A stretch of DNA of 64,000 nt from Bifidobacterium margollesii (GTDB taxonomy: Bacteria > Actinomycetota > Actinomycetes > Actinomycetales > Bifidobacteriaceae), in the NCBI RefSeq assembly GCF_002860355.1, contig NZ_NMWU01000008.1:1-64000 (forward strand), read 5' to 3'. The notes beneath the pieces were generated by a model. The model saw nothing but the letters and a program-made list of their open reading frames with translations. It searched no databases and had not been told where the DNA came from. This document shows, piece by piece, positions 54,622 to 64,000 of the stretch. The stretch's first letter is position 1. Each line of letters opens with the position of its first letter. The position numbers were made by a program, and so were the translations under genes.

Positions 54622-55827
54622 ATGCCTAAAGCCTTATTACTGGAAAACATTCATCCGTTCGCTTCGGAGAACCTGCGTCAGCATGGTTTCGAGGTGGTCA
54701 CCGCCAAAGGCGCCATGGACGAGGACGAACTCATTCGAGCGCTTGACGGGGTAGATCTGCTCGGTATCCGTTCCAAGACCAGCGTGACCCCCAAGGTGAT
54801 CGACGCGCGTCCCGATCTCACTGCGGTGGGATGCTTCTCCATCGGCACCAATCAGGTGGATCTCGGCTACGCCGGCTCCCATGGCATCGCCGTGTTCAAC
54901 GCACCGTATTCGAATACGAGGTCGGTGGTGGAGCTGGTGATCTCCGATATCATCTCGCTGATGCGCCGCCTGCCCGCCCATACCTTCCATATGCGGCAGG
55001 GCGTATGGGACAAAACCGCCAGCGGTTCGCACGAGGTGCGCGGCAAGACGCTGGGCATCATCGGCTACGGCAACATCGGATCCCAGGTGTCCGTGCTCGC
55101 CGAGGCCCTCGGCATGCATGTGGTGTTCTACGACATCGAGGAGAAGCTGGCTCTGGGCAACGCCGAGCGCGCCTCCAGCCTTGAGGACCTGCTGGAGAAG
55201 TCCGATGCCGTCACCCTGCATGTCGATGGTCGCAAGTCGAACACGAACTTCTTCGGTGAGGATCAGTTCGCCAGCATGAAGACCGGTTCGGTGTTCATCA
55301 ATCTCTCGCGCGGTTTCGTGGCCGATATCGATGCGCTGAAGCGGCATCTGGATTCCGGTCACATCGCAGGAGCCGCGGTGGATGTCTACCCGGTGGAGCC
55401 GAAGAAGTCCGGAGACCGGTTCGTCACCCCTCTGGCCGAAGAGGACAATGTGATCATCACGCCGCACATCGGCGGTTCGACGCTGGAAGCGCAGGAGTCC
55501 ATCGGGCACTTCGTCTCCCATAAGCTGCTTGATTACTGGGAGAACGGCATCACCTCGCTCTCGGTCAATATGCCGACGCTGAACATGAACGCGTGCCAGG
55601 GCAAGGCCCGCATCACCCATCTGCACGACAACCTTCCCGGTGTGCTGGCGAATGTCAACCGAGTGCTCGGCGCGGAGAACATCAACATCACCGCGCAGGC
55701 GCTGTCCACGGAGGATGAGCTCGGCTACGTGGTCACCGATGTGGACACGATGCCGAGCGACGATGCCATCGCTGAACTCCAGCGACTGCAGGGCACCATC
55801 CGCGTCCGGGTACTGAAGAACCGCTGA
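54622..55827 (+). CDS. serA: D-3-phosphoglycerate dehydrogenase
   Basis: A 401-residue NAD enzyme, the first step of serine synthesis. The Rossmann motif GIIGYGNIGSQV is near residue 145, the catalytic pair is in NLSRGFVADID and ITPHIGGSTLEAQESIG, and a C-terminal ACT domain begins near 330 (HLHDNLPGVLANVNRVL). This is the short (E. coli-like) form. Start ATG with TAGGG, 10 bp after helD, so the two may be co-transcribed. Confidence 0.94.
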   Translation: MPKALLLENIHPFASENLRQHGFEVVTAKGAMDEDELIRALDGVDLLGIRSKTSVTPKVIDARPDLTAVGCFSIGTNQVDLGYAGSHGIAVFNAPYSNTRSVVELVISDIISLMRRLPAHTFHMRQGVWDKTASGSHEVRGKTLGIIGYGNIGSQVSVLAEALGMHVVFYDIEEKLALGNAERASSLEDLLEKSDAVTLHVDGRKSNTNFFGEDQFASMKTGSVFINLSRGFVADIDALKRHLDSGHIAGAAVDVYPVEPKKSGDRFVTPLAEEDNVIITPHIGGSTLEAQESIGHFVSHKLLDYWENGITSLSVNMPTLNMNACQGKARITHLHDNLPGVLANVNRVLGAENINITAQALSTEDELGYVVTDVDTMPSDDAIAELQRLQGTIRVRVLKNR

Positions 55828-55920
55828 CGACGCCGAACAAGAGACGATATCGGACAGGATGCGGTGCGGTGCGCGCGATACCGCGTCGCATCCCCGTTCT
55901 CCGGCCTTTCCCAATATGCC

Positions 55921-55953
55921 AATGGGGGATCTTCGAATTCGAAGGTCCCCCAT
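55921..55953. terminator. Bidirectional terminator between serA and nrdR
   Basis: AATGGGGGA / TCCCCCATT with the palindrome CTTCGAATTCGAAG in the loop. It sits between two convergent genes and is symmetric, with a TTGTTG run on the plus side. Confidence 0.75.
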
Positions 55954-56061
55954 TGTTGTACCGTTTGTTGTATCGTCGGCAATGTCCGAATCATGGAATA
56001 CCGCGCATCACGCGGCCGAATCCCAGCCGGACCACGATCGCCTGATGCGTTGAACGGCCGA

Positions 56062-56535
56062 CTACTGCTGATTCGTTCCGCGTTCACGCTCCTTCAGGCT
56101 GCGCAGCTCACGGATCGCGTTCTCGAAATCCTCGAGATTGTTGAACTCCTGATACACGCTTGCGAAGCGCATGTAGGCCACCTCGTCCAGATCCCTCAGA
56201 GGTTTGAGTATCGCACGCCCCACATCCTCCGAAGGGATCTGGGCAAGACCTCGGGATCGCAGATCCTCCTCCACCTTCTGGCCGAGCTGTTTGAGATCCT
56301 CCTCGCGGATCGGGCGTCCCTGGCATGCCTTGCGTACACCGGTGATGACCTTGTCGCGATTGAAGGGCTCCGAATTACCTGAACGCTTGATCACCATCAA
56401 TGTGGCGGTTTCAACGGTGGTGAATCTTCTGGAGCATTTCGGGCATACGCGACGGCGACGTATCGCGTAGCCGTCCTCCCCCACTCGCGTATCGACCACC
56501 TTGGTATCCGGATTCTGACAGAAAGGGCAATGCAT
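56062..56535 (-). CDS. nrdR: Transcriptional repressor NrdR
   Basis: A 157-residue protein. The zinc ribbon [17 protein letters not shown]...[12 protein letters not shown] at residues 1-40 and an ATP-cone ([16 protein letters not shown]) repress ribonucleotide reductase genes. The ATG at 56535 gives the standard N-terminus. Confidence 0.95.
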   Translation of the reverse strand: MHCPFCQNPDTKVVDTRVGEDGYAIRRRRVCPKCSRRFTTVETATLMVIKRSGNSEPFNRDKVITGVRKACQGRPIREEDLKQLGQKVEEDLRSRGLAQIPSEDVGRAILKPLRDLDEVAYMRFASVYQEFNNLEDFENAIRELRSLKERERGTNQQ

Positions 56536-56569
56536 ACGCTCCAGAGTACCGGGCCGTGAAGAAAACACG

Positions 56570-56944
56570 CTACCGAACCGGCACGACGAGACGCTGACCG
56601 ATCTGCAGGGCATAGGAATCAAGATGATTGAGATCCTTGAGCTCCTCAACCGTGGCGGACACGTCACCACCCTCCGGCGTGATGTCGGAGGCATAGGACC
56701 ACAGCGTGTCGCCCGGCCCCACTACGTAGCTGGTCACCTCCATGGGACCCGGAGCCGAATCCGCAGGCCTCGCCGGAAGAATCATCGAACAGGCCATCCA
56801 AGCCAGCAGCACCGCCAGTATGATCGCCGTCATCTTCCCCCGCAACGTCAACCGCATCGTTGCATGGTGGGATCGATGGGACCGACCAGCGTTCCTTCGA
56901 ACTGCCTCATGAACAACAGGGACACCATTCAGGGTTCGAACCAT
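56570..56944 (-). CDS. LysM-domain membrane protein next to lexA, likely SOS-induced
   Basis: A 124-residue protein: a basic tail, one membrane helix ([19 protein letters not shown]), and a C-terminal LysM domain ([21 protein letters not shown] ... [10 protein letters not shown]) facing the wall. The layout, divergent from lexA with SOS boxes 15 bp upstream, matches the YneA/ChiZ-type inhibitors that delay division after DNA damage. This role is inferred from that layout. ATG at 56944 with AGAGG at 8 bp. Confidence 0.8.
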   Translation of the reverse strand: MVRTLNGVPVVHEAVRRNAGRSHRSHHATMRLTLRGKMTAIILAVLLAWMACSMILPARPADSAPGPMEVTSYVVGPGDTLWSYASDITPEGGDVSATVEELKDLNHLDSYALQIGQRLVVPVR

Positions 56945-56958
56945 ATCGACCACCTCTC

Positions 56959-56990
56959 TCGAACAACCGTTCTATAGAACGGATGTTCTT
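56959..56990. promoter_or_regulatory. Two LexA (SOS) boxes before the LysM gene
   Basis: GAAC-AACC-GTTC (56961-56972) and GAAC-GGAT-GTTC (56977-56988) are perfect matches to the CGAACN4GTTCG-type SOS box core. They lie just upstream of the LysM start. Confidence 0.85.
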
Positions 56991-57028
56991 TCATCATACA
57001 GATGTTCGAACGTGCGCGCAACCCCGTA

Positions 57029-57044
57029 TCGAACAGATGTTTGA
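57029..57044. promoter_or_regulatory. LexA (SOS) box before lexA
   Basis: TCGAACAGATGTTTGA, a near-perfect SOS box, 48 bp upstream of the lexA start. It points to autoregulation of lexA. Confidence 0.85.
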
Positions 57045-57092
57045 TTCTTCGGGAGTTTCACGGTACAGTGATATCTGACGAAAGGAGCAACC

Positions 57093-57842
57093 GTGAGCAC
57101 CATCCCGTTCACCCCGAGGGCCAATCAGCAGCACGATGATGAAGTCACCTTGACCTCACGTCAGCGAGACGTGCTCGACGCCATACGCGATCACGTCGAG
57201 CAGCGCGGATTCGCCCCGTCGTTCAGGGAGATCGGCACCGCGGTGGGCTTGAAAAGCCCGTCGTCAGTCAAGCACCAGCTGCAGGTGCTTGAGGAAAAGG
57301 GCTTCATTCGCATCAGTGCCAACAAGGGCCGCGCCATCGAACTGCTGGATCAGGCGAATCGACGCCCGTCACGCACCGGCTCCTTTCAGAGCACGTACTC
57401 GGATGCGAACATCAGTCGCATCCCCGTCACCGTCGTCTTCGGCAAGGAAGACGACGAGGAGATGGCACAGTTCCATGACATCCCGCTCGTGGGGCGAATC
57501 GCCGCAGGCGCACCGATCACCGCCGAGCAGCATGTCGACGATGTGATGCGTCTGCCTGAACGGCTGACCGGCAACGGCAATCTGTTCATGCTGGAGGTCC
57601 ATGGGGATTCCATGGTGGATGCCGCCATCTGCGACGGTGATTTCGTGGTGGTCAGGGAGCAGCAGACCGCAGTCAACGGCGAAATCGTCGCCGCACTGCT
57701 CGACGGCGAAGCGACGGTGAAGACATTCCGCAAGGAGAAGGGGCATGTGTGGCTCATTCCTCACAATCCCGCCTACTCCCCCATCGACGGCAACAACGCC
57801 ACCATCATGGGCAAGGTCGTCACCGTACTGCGCAAACTGTAG
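57093..57842 (+). CDS. lexA: SOS repressor LexA
   Basis: A 249-residue repressor: a winged HTH (residues 20-85: SFREIGTAVGLKSPSSVKHQL), the Ala-Gly cleavage site at 138-139 (IAAGAPI), the catalytic Ser 173 (HGDSM) and Lys 210 (ATVKTF). A GTG start with GAAAGGAGC. It is divergent from the LysM gene. Confidence 0.95.
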   Translation: MSTIPFTPRANQQHDDEVTLTSRQRDVLDAIRDHVEQRGFAPSFREIGTAVGLKSPSSVKHQLQVLEEKGFIRISANKGRAIELLDQANRRPSRTGSFQSTYSDANISRIPVTVVFGKEDDEEMAQFHDIPLVGRIAAGAPITAEQHVDDVMRLPERLTGNGNLFMLEVHGDSMVDAAICDGDFVVVREQQTAVNGEIVAALLDGEATVKTFRKEKGHVWLIPHNPAYSPIDGNNATIMGKVVTVLRKL

Positions 57843-58258
57843 GTCGCCGATTCCATCCGCGCCAGATCACGACTTCCATGTCGGGTTCGGGCGCGGAATT
57901 TGTTATCAATTCGAGACACCGTCGTCTCAGGAAGTATTTCACGATTCGGACAACCGTCGCCTGCAATCAAAACACCAGCCAATCCCCCTGAAATGAAAAA
58001 CGGCGCCGATGCGTGCGGCCTCCAAGCGCGCCCTCGAAGACGTACCAAGGTACGTCGAAGCAACGAATACAACAAAGCCCTACGCGTGTGTCCGCAAGGC
58101 GCGGGAAACGAAGATCCCCACGGCAAAACAGCCATGGGGATCCCCCTGAAATGAAAAACGGCGCCGATGCGCGCGGCCTCCAGACGCGCCCTCGAAGACG
58201 TACCAAGGTACGTCGAAGAGGGCAGCAACGCCGAGGACGCTCCATCGGCGCCGTTTTT
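57843..58258. repeat. Repeated palindromic elements between lexA and ldh
   Basis: A gap of 416 bases without a gene but with strong structure. A 78-base unit (57983-58060) recurs at 58141-58218 with few changes; each has the arm AAAAACGGCGCCGATG and a core palindrome CGTACCAAGGTACG. The inverse arm CATCGGCGCCGTTTTT closes only the second unit (58243-58258), forming a long stem that also serves as the ldh terminator on the minus strand. Between the units GATCCCC...GGGGATC forms a further hairpin. Confidence 0.75.
58154..58258 (-). terminator. Long-stem terminator of ldh
   Basis: Outer arms of 16 bp (CATCGGCGCCGTTTTT and its complement) around an inner stem GCCCTC...GAGGGC with a CGTACC/GGTACG tip. 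On the minus strand the structure starts at the ldh stop and ends in TTTTT. Confidence 0.75.
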
Positions 58259-59260
<1,002 letters not shown>

Positions 59261-59398
59261 TTAAGCCGAACTTCGGCTACACTATATCTTCACCTTGTGA
59301 CGAGACGAGCGATATGGACAGCCAAAAGCAATACTAGGCAACCACTGGTTCTCGACATGATCCCGTGATACGGGACGTCACCCACGACACGGTCGCAA

Positions 59399-61018
59399 TC
59401 ATACGGAGGATCCGATGCGTTCCTCCCCATCCACACCATCATCGATGGATCGTTCCACGATCCTGGCGGCGAGATGATCGTCGACGTCCGCCTCGACGTA
59501 TATGCCGTCGCCGCGGTAATCCACCGAGGTCACGATGCCGTATTCACGGACCGCCGAAACAAGGGATCCCGCATCGTAGGGCAGCAAGGCGGATACGTGG
59601 ACGTCGGGAACGGGAAGCAATCGTTCGATGGCCGTCCGCAGCTCATCGACGCCGTCACCGTTCGCCGCGGACACCAGAAAGGCGTCGCGATCCAGCTCGG
59701 CGAGCCTATCCCTGGTGGTTCCGTCGATCATATCGATCTTATTGAACGCGAGAATCCGCGGAATACCCTCCACACCGTCGATATCGGACAGCACGTCGTT
59801 GACCGCGTCGATCTGCGCGAACGGATCGGGATGCGAGGCATCGACCACATGCAGAATCACATCGGCCTCACCCACCTCCTCCAACGTGGACTTGAAGGCT
59901 TCGACAAGCTGCGTAGGCAGTCTACGAACGAATCCAACGGTATCCACATAGGTGTAGATGCGGCCGTTCGCCGATTTCGTCCGTCGCACGGCCGTATCGA
60001 GGGTGGCGAACAACGCGTTGCCAACCAGCTCCTCGGAACCGGTGAGCCTATTGGTCAGCGACGACTTGCCGGCGTTGGTGTACCCGACCACCGCCACGGA
60101 CGGCATGCCGTGGCGCCGCCGGGAACCACGCTTGACCTCCCTGGCGGGCGCCATCTGCGCGATCTGCCGACGCAGGCGGGCCATACGACTGCGAATCACA
60201 CGACGATCCATCTCGATCTGCGTTTCACCGGGGCCACGGGAACCGATGCCGCCGTTCTGCCCCGCGGCCTGACCTCCGGCCTGCCGGGAAAGCGATCCAC
60301 CCCATCCACGCAGTCGGGGCAACATGTACTCCAGCTGAGCCAGCTCCACCTGCGCCTTACCCTCACGACTGGTGGCATGCTGGGCGAAGATATCGAGGAT
60401 CACCGCCGTACGATCCACCACCTTGACCTTGGCGACATCCTCAAGACCACGACGCTGGGACGGGGGAAGATCGGCATCCACCACAATCGTATCGGCATCG
60501 AGCTGCTCCACGATCCTCGCGATCTCCTTGGCCTTGCCCGAACCGACATAGGTGGCGGAATCCGGCCTCAGCCTATGCTGAAGAAGACCATCCATCACCT
60601 CGGCACCGGCGGTTTCAGCCAAAGCGGCAAGCTCTCGCAACGATTCCTCGGCCCTGGTCTGCGTGGTCTGCGCACTCGACCACACACCCACCAGCACCAC
60701 ACGCTCAAGACGAACCTGCCGGTACTCGACCTCGGTGACGTCCTTCTTCTCACCAAGACCAAGCACATGCTTGAGGGCATTGCGAGATTCACGCTCCTGC
60801 CACTCCTGCCCACCCGGACCAGCCGGCACGCCGGCACCATCCTGCAGCACCTCGGAATGCTCGGCAAGCACATCGACGGAATCCTCCTCCCGCCGCACCG
60901 GCACCCTCGCATGCCGCGACTCGGCATCCGCCCCCGTCTGCTCCTTCCGCTCCGGCACCATCGTCTTCGTCGACCCCATCGGCTGCCCATCGGCATTGTC
61001 GGTATTGGTAGTAGTCAC
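59399..61018 (-). CDS. hflX: GTPase HflX
   Basis: A 539-residue ribosome-splitting GTPase. The HflX N-terminal domain has GSGKAKEIA and VVDADLPPSQRRGLED, then the Gly-rich linker RGPGETQIEMDRR, the G domain with GYTNAGKSSL near 330, DTVGF and NKID. Long, acidic N-terminal extension. The start was set at GTG 61018, where GAGAGG is 6 bp upstream; another GTG 6 bp earlier is too close to that site. Confidence 0.93.
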   Translation of the reverse strand: MTTTNTDNADGQPMGSTKTMVPERKEQTGADAESRHARVPVRREEDSVDVLAEHSEVLQDGAGVPAGPGGQEWQERESRNALKHVLGLGEKKDVTEVEYRQVRLERVVLVGVWSSAQTTQTRAEESLRELAALAETAGAEVMDGLLQHRLRPDSATYVGSGKAKEIARIVEQLDADTIVVDADLPPSQRRGLEDVAKVKVVDRTAVILDIFAQHATSREGKAQVELAQLEYMLPRLRGWGGSLSRQAGGQAAGQNGGIGSRGPGETQIEMDRRVIRSRMARLRRQIAQMAPAREVKRGSRRRHGMPSVAVVGYTNAGKSSLTNRLTGSEELVGNALFATLDTAVRRTKSANGRIYTYVDTVGFVRRLPTQLVEAFKSTLEEVGEADVILHVVDASHPDPFAQIDAVNDVLSDIDGVEGIPRILAFNKIDMIDGTTRDRLAELDRDAFLVSAANGDGVDELRTAIERLLPVPDVHVSALLPYDAGSLVSAVREYGIVTSVDYRGDGIYVEADVDDHLAARIVERSIDDGVDGEERIGSSV

Positions 61019-61096
61019 TGACACCTCTCGAACGCTGTTCTATTCTGAATACTTATTATCATCATGTAAGACGACAACGAACCCCAAGGAGCATGC

Positions 61097-61762
61097 ATGA
61101 CGGCACAAGGCAATGAACAGTACTTCTCGGCAACACCGTCCTCGGACGACATCCGCCGCGTCCTGCATGTGACGATCCGCGGAAAGCAGACCGACGTTGA
61201 AGTCTCCAACGGGGTCTTCTCCTCCGGAAGACTGGATCTGGGCACATCCGTACTGCTCCGTCACGCCCCCGAACCGGCCGCATCGGCGAACAACCACACC
61301 GACCCCAACGGCGACGACGAAACAACCGGCCCCCGCACCTTCCTCGACCTCGGATGCGGATGGGGGCCGATCACCCTCGCGCTCGCCGAAGCCGATCCCG
61401 AAGCGAACGTATGGGCCGTGGATGTGAACGAACGGGCCCTCGCCCTCACCGAACGCAATGCGACCGCGAACGGGTACGGCAACGTGCACGTCTCGCTGCC
61501 CGACGACGTGCCCGAGGATCTGCGGTTCGACACGATCTGGTCGAACCCTCCGATCCGCATCGGCAAGGAAGCCCTGCACGACATGCTCATGACATGGTTG
61601 CCGCGATTGTCGCGCGACGGCGAGGCGTATCTGGTGGTTCAGCGCAATCTTGGTTCGGATTCGCTGATGAAGTGGCTCGCGGATGCGCTCGGCAGCGGAT
61701 TCGCCGTGGACAAATACGCCAGTTCCAAGGGCTACCGTATCATTGAGATTTTGCGTAGATAG
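61097..61762 (+). CDS. RsmC/RlmG-like class I SAM methyltransferase
   Basis: A 221-residue methyltransferase. The SAM loop FLDLGCGWGPITLALA, the acidic VWAVDVNERAL, and the catalytic SNPPIRIGK (NPPF-like) define the RsmC/RlmG group that methylates N2 of guanine in rRNA, here in its short single-domain form. The exact base is unknown. ATG with AAGGAG. Divergent from hflX. Confidence 0.85.
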   Translation: MTAQGNEQYFSATPSSDDIRRVLHVTIRGKQTDVEVSNGVFSSGRLDLGTSVLLRHAPEPAASANNHTDPNGDDETTGPRTFLDLGCGWGPITLALAEADPEANVWAVDVNERALALTERNATANGYGNVHVSLPDDVPEDLRFDTIWSNPPIRIGKEALHDMLMTWLPRLSRDGEAYLVVQRNLGSDSLMKWLADALGSGFAVDKYASSKGYRIIEILRR

Positions 61763-61819
61763 CGGTTAACCGCGGTACGAAGGTACCGCATCAACGGACG
61801 CGACAAGAATTTAGGACAT

Positions 61820-64000
61820 ATGAGATTCGAGTATCCCTCCGAGCTGCCGGTCAGCTCCGCGAAAGATGAAATCGCCGAAGCGGTGCGCACCCATCAGGTG
61901 GTCATCGTTTCCGGTCAGACCGGTTCCGGCAAGACCACGCAGCTGCCGAAGATCCTGTTGGAAATGGGGCGGGGCACGCACGGTCATCAGATCGTGCACA
62001 CGCAGCCGCGTCGCATCGCAGCCAGAACGGTGGCGGAGCGCATCGCTTCGGAGATGGGCGTGTCGCTGGGTGACGAAGTGGGCTTTCAGGTGAGATTCAC
62101 CGACGAAAGCTCGCCGAAGACCCGACTGCGCGTGGTGACGGACGGCATTCTGCTCGCCCAGATACAGCGGGATCCGAATCTGAGCGCCTACGACACGATC
62201 ATCATCGACGAGGCGCACGAACGCAGTCTCAACATCGATTTCCTGCTCGGATATCTCACGGCCTTGCTGCCCAGACGCCGTGACCTCAAGCTCATCATTA
62301 CGTCCGCGACCATCGATTCGGTGAAGTTCCAGACGCATTTCGCCGAAGCACTGCACGAGAAGGTGCCGGTGATCGAGGTTTCGGGACGCACCTATCCGGT
62401 ACAGATCGTCTATGAGCCGCTGGGTTCCGGCCCCGCCCTGATGCGGTACGTGCCGGGATTCGAGGATTCGGACGGCGAGGACGACGAAACCTCCGACATG
62501 CCGACGGCCGTGGCCCGCGCCTGCGCCGAACTGGTGATCCGCTCCTCCCATGAACGCGGACCCCGCGATATTCTCGTGTTCGCCGCCGGCGAGCGCGACA
62601 TCCATGATTTCGAGTCGTCGATGCGTAGGCATTTCGGTCAGCGGTGCGTGGACATGAAGCGTCCCGATGCGATTGAGATCCTGCCGCTGTTCGCCCGTCT
62701 TTCGGCCAAGGAGCAACATCGCGTGTTCGAGCCGCATACGCATCAGCGCATCGTGCTGGCCACCAATGTGGCGGAGACTTCGTTGACGGTGCCGGGGATC
62801 CGGTATGTGGTCGATCCGGGAACGGCGCGCATATCCCGGTATTCGAAGGCCGCGAAGGTTCAGCGTCTGCCGATCGAGCCGATCAGCCAGGCGAGCGCCG
62901 ACCAGCGTAGCGGTCGCTGCGGTCGTATCGCGGACGGCATCGCGATCCGCCTGTACGATCGGGATGATTACGAGAATCGTCCTCGGTTCACGGAGCCGGA
63001 GATTCTACGGACCGCATTGGCTTCGGTGGTGCTGCACATGCTGTCGGTGGGTGTGGCTCGGACCGTTTCGGACGTCACCGATTTCGGATTCATCGACCCG
63101 CCGGATACCAAGGCGGTGACGAACGGTTTCAATGATCTGGTGGAGCTCAGGGCCATCTCCCGTTCGCATGGTGATGCGCGGTTGACCCGCATCGGCCGGC
63201 AGTTGGCTCGTCTGCCCATCGATGTGCGGCTGGCGCGCATGGTGATTCAGGCGTCCGGGGATACGCCGAATACGCTGGCCGCGATTCTGGTGGTCGTTTC
63301 GTTTCTTAGTCTTCAGGATCCTCGGGAGCGTCCGGAGGACAAGCGTGATGAGGCCGATCGCATTCATAACCGGTATGCGGACGAGTCCAGTGATTTTCTG
63401 ACAGCGCTTAACATCTGGGATCGGTTCTTCCAGGCGGATGGCGAGACGTCGAACGCCGCGCTTCGCAGGGCGTGCAAGGCGGAGTTCATGAACTATCCGC
63501 GTATGCGTCAGTGGAAGGATCTGTATCGTCAGCTGCGGCAGATGTGTCGGGAGCTTCGGTTCGGTGTGGGCGAGCCGCTGCCGTCGTCCCGTCCGGGGCT
63601 TGAGGTTCGTCAGTTGCCGCTGAATCAGCAGGCGGCGCATTCGCTGACGTGTTCGTGGGATGCCGTGGGCATTCATAAGGCGATGCTTTCCGGGTTGCTG
63701 TCGAGTATCGGCATGCAGCAGGTTCGCGAACCGAAGGCTTCGGATTTCGCTGGATTGAGGGGGCCGGCGAAAGCTCGTGCCATGAAGATGGCGGCGAAGC
63801 GCGCAAAAAACGAGTATTTGGGGTCTCGGGGCACGCATTTCGCCCTGTTTCCGGCGTCCGCGGTGGCGAAGAGCACGCCTCAGTGGGTGATGGCGGCCGA
63901 GTTGGTGGAGACCTCGCGGCTATGGGCCCGTTCGTCGGCGGCGATCGATCCCGCGTGGGCCGAACCGCTGGCCGGCAATCTCACGCGCACCACGTATGCG
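61820..64000 (+). CDS. hrpA: HrpA-type DEAH-box RNA helicase (3' end outside window)
   Basis: The frame runs open from ATG 61820 (TTAGGACAT) to the window end, 727 residues without a stop. Motif I is GQTGSGKTTQLPK near residue 31, Ia HTQPRRIAARTVAERIA, II DEAHER, III SATID, V TNVAETSLTVPGI, VI QRSGRCGRIADG. This is the DEAH layout of HrpA, which in Actinobacteria reaches about 1300 residues and aids rRNA or mRNA processing. Only the N-terminal half is visible. Confidence 0.92.
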   Translation, partial: MRFEYPSELPVSSAKDEIAEAVRTHQVVIVSGQTGSGKTTQLPKILLEMGRGTHGHQIVHTQPRRIAARTVAERIASEMGVSLGDEVGFQVRFTDESSPKTRLRVVTDGILLAQIQRDPNLSAYDTIIIDEAHERSLNIDFLLGYLTALLPRRRDLKLIITSATIDSVKFQTHFAEALHEKVPVIEVSGRTYPVQIVYEPLGSGPALMRYVPGFEDSDGEDDETSDMPTAVARACAELVIRSSHERGPRDILVFAAGERDIHDFESSMRRHFGQRCVDMKRPDAIEILPLFARLSAKEQHRVFEPHTHQRIVLATNVAETSLTVPGIRYVVDPGTARISRYSKAAKVQRLPIEPISQASADQRSGRCGRIADGIAIRLYDRDDYENRPRFTEPEILRTALASVVLHMLSVGVARTVSDVTDFGFIDPPDTKAVTNGFNDLVELRAISRSHGDARLTRIGRQLARLPIDVRLARMVIQASGDTPNTLAAILVVVSFLSLQDPRERPEDKRDEADRIHNRYADESSDFLTALNIWDRFFQADGETSNAALRRACKAEFMNYPRMRQWKDLYRQLRQMCRELRFGVGEPLPSSRPGLEVRQLPLNQQAAHSLTCSWDAVGIHKAMLSGLLSSIGMQQVREPKASDFAGLRGPAKARAMKMAAKRAKNEYLGSRGTHFALFPASAVAKSTPQWVMAAELVETSRLWARSSAAIDPAWAEPLAGNLTRTTYA

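Noticed and set aside
61027-61042. SOS box before hflX (CGAACGCTGTTCT)
   Set aside because: The spacer between GAAC and GTTC is 3, not 4, so it does not fit the LexA box.

Overview
The window is chromosomal DNA from a Bifidobacterium-type actinomycete. The evidence is high GC, many GTG and TTG starts, a Bifidobacterium-like dcw cluster (mraZ-rsmH-ftsL-ftsI-murE-like-murF-mraY-murD-ftsW-murG-murC-ftsQ), an L-lactate dehydrogenase, a fructokinase with a ROK regulator, actinobacterial HelD, LexA with GAAC-N4-GTTC boxes, and a tmRNA tag ending AKSNRTEFALAA. The species was not determined.

Layout: (1) 1-5.6 kb is accessory. It holds the 3' end of an IS30 transposase, an AT-richer minus-strand ABC-three-component (ABC-3C) conflict system (DUF3732 ATPase, middle component, C-terminal-domain protein, plus a small leading ORF), and a plus-strand, overlap-coupled trio (toxin-like small protein, partner, DUF4417 protein). 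tRNA-Ala(GGC) closes it. (2) 6.3-26.95 kb is core: a Ser/Thr/Gly-rich membrane protein, glmU-rsfS-phosphatase, tRNA-Gln, prs, proA-hyp-nadD, glyA, thrC, a D-2-hydroxyacid dehydrogenase, a TPP-riboswitch operon thiD-HAD-tenA, nadK-recN, ROK regulator-fructokinase, and tmRNA. (3) 27.0-35.9 kb is a truncated prophage late module directly downstream of ssrA: tRNA-like element, HNH, zinc-ribbon protein, DUF4417 protein, small toxin-like cargo pair, large terminase, portal, minor capsid with a toxin-like tail, tRNA-Cys, scaffold, broken major capsid. No integrase, tail or lysis genes remain. (4) 35.9-64 kb is core: AEC transporter, DUF4391 protein, the dcw cluster under a four-repeat MraZ operator, helD, serA, nrdR, a LysM gene divergent from lexA, ldh, hflX, an RsmC-like methyltransferase and the start of an hrpA-type helicase.

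The parts most worth following up are the ABC-3C locus with its 10-bp iterated leader repeats, and the recurring association of DUF4417 proteins with a small Gly/Ser-start toxin-like protein and a coupled partner. That association appears once beside tRNA-Ala and once inside the prophage packaging module. Also notable are two odd class-II-shaped tRNA elements in the prophage, and four one-base homopolymer expansions that each break an accessory reading frame. No CRISPR array was seen.
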